A stretch of 64,000 nt of DNA from Leptothermofonsia sichuanensis E412 (GTDB taxonomy: Bacteria > Cyanobacteriota > Cyanobacteriia > Leptolyngbyales > Leptolyngbyaceae), in the NCBI RefSeq assembly GCF_019891175.1, contig NZ_CP072600.1, positions 2,976,001 through 3,040,000 of the forward strand. Direction: 5' to 3'. Position 1 is the stretch's first letter; each line of letters starts with the position of its first letter. The notes under the pieces are model-generated. The model saw nothing but the letters and a program-made list of their open reading frames with translations, was not told the DNA's origin and searched no databases. A program made the position numbers and the translations under genes. This document shows positions 59,869 through 64,000 of this stretch, piece by piece.

Positions 59869-60657
59869 ATGCCAGCCAGCTTCCCTGGTGTTCTTGCCCT
59901 TGACTTTGATGGTGTTCTCTGTGATGGCTTGAAAGAATATTTCCAGTCTGCCTGGCGGGCTTACTGGGAGTTGTGGCAACTGGACGATCCACTCCCACCA
60001 GAGGGGATCGCCCAGCGATTTTATCGACTGCGTCCTGTGGTCGAAACCGGATGGGAAATGCCTGTGGTTTTGCGAGCGATTGAGTTGGGGGTTTCAGATG
60101 ATCAGATCTTGCAGAACTGGGCAGCGATCGCCCAACAGATTGTGCAAAACGAGCACCTGGAGCCTGTCCAGTTGGCGGCAAAAGTAGATGGGATCCGCGA
60201 TCGCTGGATTGCTTCTGACCCAGATAGCTGGCTGGCAGAACACGTTTTCTATCCAGGCGTCATTGATCGGCTGAAGCTTGCCCTGGCCAGCCCGGTACAC
60301 ACGGTCATTATCAGCACGAAGGAAAAGCGCTTCATTGAAACCCTATTGCAGCAGCAGGGAGTGGACCTGACTAACCTGCAAATTTACGGAAAGGAAACCC
60401 AACGTCCAAAACATCAAATTTTGCGAGAGTTGAAAGCCGCCTGCGGTGCTGATCCAGTGGTCTGGTTTGTCGAAGATCGGCTCAAAACCTTACAGAGTGT
60501 GCAGAGGCAGGAAGACTTAAATAATGTGGTTTTGTTTCTGGCTGATTGGGGTTACAACACTCAGACCGATCGAGCGGCCGCAATGGGAGATTCCCTGATT
60601 CATCTCCTCTCCCTGGAACAGTTCAGCCAGCAATTTACCGCCTGGCTTCCGGGCTAG
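59869..60657 (+). CDS. HAD-superfamily hydrolase
   Basis: A 262-residue protein. HAD motif I is ALDFDGVLCDG (Asp12 and Asp14), motif II TVIISTKEK and the motif IV acidic pair lies in VWFVEDRLKTL. The helical cap between motifs I and II is about 110 residues. It is probably a small-molecule phosphatase; substrate unknown. The start MPASFPGVLAL fits the fold, with nothing more N-terminal needed. Confidence 0.85.
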   Translation: MPASFPGVLALDFDGVLCDGLKEYFQSAWRAYWELWQLDDPLPPEGIAQRFYRLRPVVETGWEMPVVLRAIELGVSDDQILQNWAAIAQQIVQNEHLEPVQLAAKVDGIRDRWIASDPDSWLAEHVFYPGVIDRLKLALASPVHTVIISTKEKRFIETLLQQQGVDLTNLQIYGKETQRPKHQILRELKAACGADPVVWFVEDRLKTLQSVQRQEDLNNVVLFLADWGYNTQTDRAAAMGDSLIHLLSLEQFSQQFTAWLPG

Positions 60658-60694
60658 CGATAGCACAATACTGTGGATTAAATACAAAGAATAG

Positions 60695-60740
60695 CGGAAT
60701 TTCTCCGTGTTCTCTGTACCTCTGGGGTGAAGTTTCAGAT
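60695..60740. repeat. Partial family E repeat
   Basis: TTCTCCGTGTTCTCTGTACC and TCTGGGGTGAAGTTTCAG match the right half and flank of the family E copies. It lies between the convergent HAD and HDAC-like genes. Confidence 0.5.
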
Positions 60741-60753
60741 GATAAAATCCCCC

Positions 60754-61668
60754 CTACCCAACCTGACGATATACATTGCTGGCAGCTCGATGCACCAGGG
60801 AATGACGGTAGACCAGGGATTTCAAATCATCGGCATACCCACCGCCAATGACACAGGCAACTGGATACCCCTGGGAAAGACAGGTTCCCAGCACTTGCAT
60901 TTCACGACGGAAAAGCCCGGTATCAGTGAGGGCAAGTTTACCGAGGCGATCGCCGACATGGGGATCGACTCCTGCATCGTAAAGGACAAGGTCGGGCCTG
61001 ACCTGGGACAATAAATCCGGTAAATAGGCTGCCAGGGTTTGCAGGTAGTCATCATCTTCCATTCCTTCTGGCAGGGGCACATCCAGGTCACTCTGTTGTT
61101 TGGTACCGGGGAAGTTGACTTCACAGTGCATGGAAAAAGTGAACACACGCGGCTCGTTCTGGAAAATATAGGCAGTTCCATCTCCCTGGTGCACATCCAG
61201 GTCAACAATCAGAATGTTTTGCACCAGGTTCTTCTGGAGCAGAAGAGAGGCCGCGATCGCCAGATCATTGAAAATACAAAATCCAGACCCATACTCAGGA
61301 AACGCATGGTGAGTTCCGCCAGCAGTGTTGCAGGCTAACCCGTACTGTAAGGCAAGCTTTGCAGTCAGAATGGTCCCCCCCACAGCCACACAGGTACGAT
61401 TAACCAGTGCCGGACTCCAGGGCAGCCCAATCCGTCGCTGGGATTTGGGGTCGAGGGTTCCCTGGCAGTATGCCTGCACATAGTCCGGGGTATGGACAAG
61501 TTCTATCCATTCCTGGGGAGGGCGTTCTGGAGTATGAACCTGATCTGAATTGATCACACCCTCAGCCATGAGCATTTCGTAGAGCATCCGAAACTTCGGC
61601 ATCGGGAAGCGATGTCCTTCAGGAAGGGGGGCTACATAGTCAGAGTGATAGACGATCGGTAAATCCAC
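60754..61668 (-). CDS. Histone deacetylase-family (AcuC-like) amidohydrolase
   Basis: A 304-residue protein with the zinc deacetylase core: the His pair in AGGTHHAFPEYGSGFC, the metal Asp-His set DLDVHQGDGTA and the second Asp in YDAGVDPHVGD, then GGGYADD. In bacteria such enzymes deacetylate small amines, acetoin-related compounds or proteins. The substrate is open. Single gene. Confidence 0.9.
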   Translation of the reverse strand: MDLPIVYHSDYVAPLPEGHRFPMPKFRMLYEMLMAEGVINSDQVHTPERPPQEWIELVHTPDYVQAYCQGTLDPKSQRRIGLPWSPALVNRTCVAVGGTILTAKLALQYGLACNTAGGTHHAFPEYGSGFCIFNDLAIAASLLLQKNLVQNILIVDLDVHQGDGTAYIFQNEPRVFTFSMHCEVNFPGTKQQSDLDVPLPEGMEDDDYLQTLAAYLPDLLSQVRPDLVLYDAGVDPHVGDRLGKLALTDTGLFRREMQVLGTCLSQGYPVACVIGGGYADDLKSLVYRHSLVHRAASNVYRQVG

Positions 61669-62093
61669 GGGTTTAGATGATGCAACATTCCATTACGGAA
61701 CTCCTGGGGCCAGTCTTTCGTTGCTAGAATCAAGATCCTTGTATAAAAAATGGCTTGCATACATCTTCTGGCAAAGTTCGGCTATTGTCTTCTTTGCCTC
61801 TTCTAAATTTGTAGCGTTAGATATGAATTTGTGGCTCAGATATGAATGATCCGGACTGGGCTTCCCATGCTGGAAGAGGTTCTTTCACAAAAAATATTGG
61901 CAGTAAAGACAGAGATTGGTTCTACCCGGTGGTTCTCTCTATGCTTGGAGATGAAACCTGAGAGCGGTTTTTACGTCTGAAGAGATGTTCTGAAAACTCT
62001 GGTATCAAGCAAGCTCTGGATATAGAGGAAGCGTTGGCATGGGGGAATCTCTGGTATAGAGAAACCGAAACCCGGTTCGCTGAGGTTGTTTGC
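61669..62093. other. Divergent intergenic region, 425 bp
   Basis: Holds the promoters of the HDAC-like and FecR-domain genes. Only a GAAACCGAAACCCGGTT motif near 62070, like the interior of the family D element, was noticed. Confidence 0.4.
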
Positions 62094-63371
62094 ATGAATA
62101 GAAACCTGCGGAAGAGATTAACCTGGTCACTGACTGTGGCAGTGTGGGGAGGAAGCCTGTTCCTGCTGCCAATTGCAGTACGTGCAGAAACCCCACTGAC
62201 CCGGGCAGTTGTCCAATCCATCCGCAATTCAGTCCGGTTGTTACAGCAAAACCAGGCACCTCGACCTGCCAGGGTCAGGGATGCAATGGCACCGGGAGAT
62301 GCCCTCTCAACTGCGCGGTTATCTTTAGCAGAACTGAAGTTTAATGACGGCTCTCTGGCCAGGGTAGGTGAACAGGCTTTGTTTCAGTTTCTACCCAGAA
62401 CCCGCACCTTTCGGCTCAACAATGGCACCGTCCTGCTGTTGATTCCCCCCGGTCAGGGCCAGACACGAATTCAGACCCCAAACGCTGCTACGGGAATTCG
62501 AGGTTCGGCGTTGTTTGTCCGGTATGTGCCTGAGACGGAGACAACTCTGGTGGGAGCGCTTACCACCAGTGGAATTGAAGTTGCTAACCGCGATCGCACC
62601 CAAAACCAACCTCTGGCAGGAGGGCAGATGGCGGTCATTGTCCAGAACCGAATTGAGCGGGTCTATAACTTTGACCTCAGAACCTTTTATGAAACGAGTG
62701 ATCTGGTCAAAGGGTTGAGTCTGTCCGGTGGGGAATCCAGCCGCTCAGCCGATCCAGCGATCGCCGCCGTCCAGAAAGAGACGATTGCCGCCATCGAAGC
62801 GCAGACTCCCATTACTGACTCCCGCCCTGCTCAGAACTTGATGGGGATCGGCACGGTTGAGCCTCAGACTGGATCCCCTGGCAGCGATCGTCGTCCTGAA
62901 TTTGAAACTGTTGTCCCTCCCAATCCAGGTGATTTAACCCTTCCTCAATCGGCAACGGCTTCTCAACCCAGCCAATTTCCCCTGACCGGCGTTATTCCAC
63001 GATCGCCGGGTCAAGACGCTTTGGGAATCGGTTCAGATGGGGCTGTTTCGGGACGGGGGAACAATCCCGCTGGTCGGACGGGAACGGCACCGGGGCTGGC
63101 AGGTACCACTCCCGGTCAGTCGAATAGTGGCCCACCGGGTCAGACGGGAACGCCACCGGGGCTGACAGGAACGGCACCGGGGCTGGCAGGTACCACTCCC
63201 GGTCAGTCGAATAGTGGCCCACCGGGTCAGACGGGAACGCCACCGGGGCTGACAGGAACGGCACCGGGGCTGGCAGGTACCACTCCCGGTCAGTCGGGCA
63301 ACGGTCCACCAGGGCTGACAGGGACAGCACCAGGGCTGGTAAGGAATACCCCTGCCGTTAAGAGCAGGTAA
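62094..63371 (+). CDS. Exported FecR-domain protein with Gly/Pro/Thr repeats
   Basis: About 425 residues, starting MNRNLRKRLTWSL with GAGG nine bases upstream. A signal peptide ends near VRAET. Residues 30-175 carry the FecR fold (GDALSTARLSLAELKFNDGS, RLNNGTVLLLIPPGQG, IQTPNAATGIRGSALFVRY). Then a linker and a C-terminal region made of a 29-residue repeat (GTAPGLAGTTPGQSNSGPPG followed by QTGTPPGLT). In Gram-negative signalling FecR senses an outer-membrane transporter, but here there is no cytoplasmic part, so a periplasmic structural or surface role is more likely. Stop abuts the convergent MEKHLA gene. Confidence 0.75.
   Translation: MNRNLRKRLTWSLTVAVWGGSLFLLPIAVRAETPLTRAVVQSIRNSVRLLQQNQAPRPARVRDAMAPGDALSTARLSLAELKFNDGSLARVGEQALFQFLPRTRTFRLNNGTVLLLIPPGQGQTRIQTPNAATGIRGSALFVRYVPETETTLVGALTTSGIEVANRDRTQNQPLAGGQMAVIVQNRIERVYNFDLRTFYETSDLVKGLSLSGGESSRSADPAIAAVQKETIAAIEAQTPITDSRPAQNLMGIGTVEPQTGSPGSDRRPEFETVVPPNPGDLTLPQSATASQPSQFPLTGVIPRSPGQDALGIGSDGAVSGRGNNPAGRTGTAPGLAGTTPGQSNSGPPGQTGTPPGLTGTAPGLAGTTPGQSNSGPPGQTGTPPGLTGTAPGLAGTTPGQSGNGPPGLTGTAPGLVRNTPAVKSR
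63081..63340. repeat. 87 bp coding tandem repeat in the FecR-domain gene
   Basis: Two essentially identical 87 bp units (63081-63167 and 63168-63254) and a diverged partial third unit. Each starts GGAACGGCACCGGGGCTGGC. The period is 29 codons. Near identity at DNA level means recent duplication. Confidence 0.9.
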
Positions 63372-63845
63372 TCACTCATCCACAATCCATTCCCATTTAG
63401 GAAAGGTGGCGGCCTGTCCACAGGGCTGCTGTCCTTCATCCAGAACGGTCCAGAGCAAAACCTGCTCAATCCAGAACCGCCTGCCAGTGCTGGAAATACG
63501 GATGCCCCTATAGTTGTCGATATAGCCGTTTGCTCTGGCTTGGGCAAGCAGGCGATCGCGCTCCTCCTGGGCGACAGGTGCAACCGTCTGACGGGAAGGG
63601 GTCTGGATAAACTGTTCCCAACTCAATTCCCACAGTTCCAGCGCCCTGCGATTGCCATAGTTAAAGATGGGGTCTGCCTCCGTGCCGTGGGAAACCAGCA
63701 CAAAGGGAGCTTCAAATAGCATCCGGGCAATTTCTATGGGGGTACCTGTGGTGTCCAGCAGCGATCGCCCCGTCCAGCCGGAAAAACTTTGTAATAGTCG
63801 CTGGCTATGCCGAATAATTGAAGGCTGCTGCCACGGTTCGTCCAT
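63372..63845 (-). CDS. MEKHLA-domain protein
   Basis: A 157-residue protein with the PAS-like MEKHLA domain: APFVLVSHGTEADPIFNYGN, RRALELWELSWEQFIQTPSR, GYIDNYRGIRISSTGRRFWI. Such domains bind small ligands or act in sensing; the same domain ends plant HD-ZIP III proteins. It has no output domain. Convergent to the FecR gene with no spacer. Confidence 0.8.
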   Translation of the reverse strand: MDEPWQQPSIIRHSQRLLQSFSGWTGRSLLDTTGTPIEIARMLFEAPFVLVSHGTEADPIFNYGNRRALELWELSWEQFIQTPSRQTVAPVAQEERDRLLAQARANGYIDNYRGIRISSTGRRFWIEQVLLWTVLDEGQQPCGQAATFPKWEWIVDE

Positions 63846-63923
63846 TGATTAGCTCCCATAATTCAATTCATAAAAGAAATATTATGATAGGAATATTAAT
63901 GATTCTTCACGAAAACTAAAGCT

Positions 63924-64000
63924 GTGGTTGCAAACCTTGACAAGATCTCAACCCCTGAGAAACTGGCCTGGAACTGGCGGGGTCATAGGATACAGTACAC
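63924..64000 (+). CDS. Alpha/beta hydrolase, N-terminal fragment (runs off the window)
   Basis: From GTG 63924 the frame reads VVANLDKISTPEKLAWNWRG and HRIQY up to the edge. This resembles the start of cyanobacterial alpha/beta hydrolases (W-x-W-x-G-x-x-I-x-Y before the first strand). The upstream frame is closed by a TGA at 63900. Only 25 codons are visible, so the call is tentative. Confidence 0.4.
   Translation, partial: MVANLDKISTPEKLAWNWRGHRIQY

Noticed and set aside
63081-63340. Possible CRISPR array
   Set aside because: Units are contiguous 87 bp coding repeats without spacers.

Overview
The window is a stretch of cyanobacterial chromosome. The evidence is the cytochrome b6f pair petB-petD, the photosystem II subunit gene psb30, crtE, many families found mainly in cyanobacteria (DUF3531, Sll0314/Alr1548-type TPR, DUF2227, DUF2993, single-RRM Rbp), and the HIP1 octamer GCGATCGC scattered through genes and spacers. 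The moderate GC content and the very large load of short interspersed repeats suggest a filamentous Leptolyngbya/Oscillatoriales-type genome. No rRNA, prophage, integrase, intact insertion sequence or CRISPR array was seen.

Layout. 1-9 kb: end of a TPR gene, a small membrane protein, an MBL-fold exonuclease, a divergent TetR/MBL-hydrolase pair with a near-consensus promoter, an mgtC-GT39 pair and a secreted L,D-transpeptidase-like protein. 9-18 kb: Gfo/Idh oxidoreductase, GGDEF protein, Nudix/lipoprotein pair, then folD-crtE-DUF212, DUF2993 and an FtsH-like membrane peptidase. 17.6-23.7 kb: GT4 and priming sugar transferase, a ClC-CBS-USP transporter and a zinc alcohol dehydrogenase. 24-28 kb: RNA-binding protein, DUF6765, YkgJ, psb30, VOC and a pentapeptide protein. 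28-32 kb: SPINDLY-like OGT, a frameshifted TPR-thioredoxin lipoprotein and CcdA. 32-39 kb: PEP-CTERM protein, petBD, a formylglycine-generating-enzyme-like protein, and an ECF sigma / cupin anti-sigma / Tat ferritin-like module. 39-46 kb: ABC ATPase, TPR protein, DUF3531, ileS, tRNA-Val and DUF2227. 46.6-52.8 kb: a six-gene minus-strand lipid cluster. 53-64 kb: GDYXXLXY/DUF2157 pair, YiaAB, a Coq4-like protein, clpB, HAD and HDAC-like hydrolases, a FecR-domain protein, a MEKHLA protein and the start of an alpha/beta hydrolase.

The most unusual functional region is the lipid cluster. A StlD/DarB-like ketosynthase fused to a haem-oxygenase-like diiron domain is followed by a CDP-alcohol phosphatidyltransferase with an altered motif, a CdsA cytidylyltransferase, a PlsC acyltransferase, a SAM methyltransferase and a DUF6999-like protein. 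Together they could make, activate and assemble an unusual lipid.

The second theme is repeats. Families A and B are about 100 bp elements that begin with G and end with C between TA dinucleotides. In three genes (the exonuclease, rbp and the ketosynthase fusion) such an element starts inside the stop codon, so the TAG is made of target TA plus the element's first G. Family C (ends near TATAGCAGGG) supplies the C-terminus of the TetR protein. Family E is the ACCACAGAG palindrome and family F has AAGCCTATCCGAAAA ends. More than ten perfect 10-28 bp tandem duplications lie mostly in spacers.
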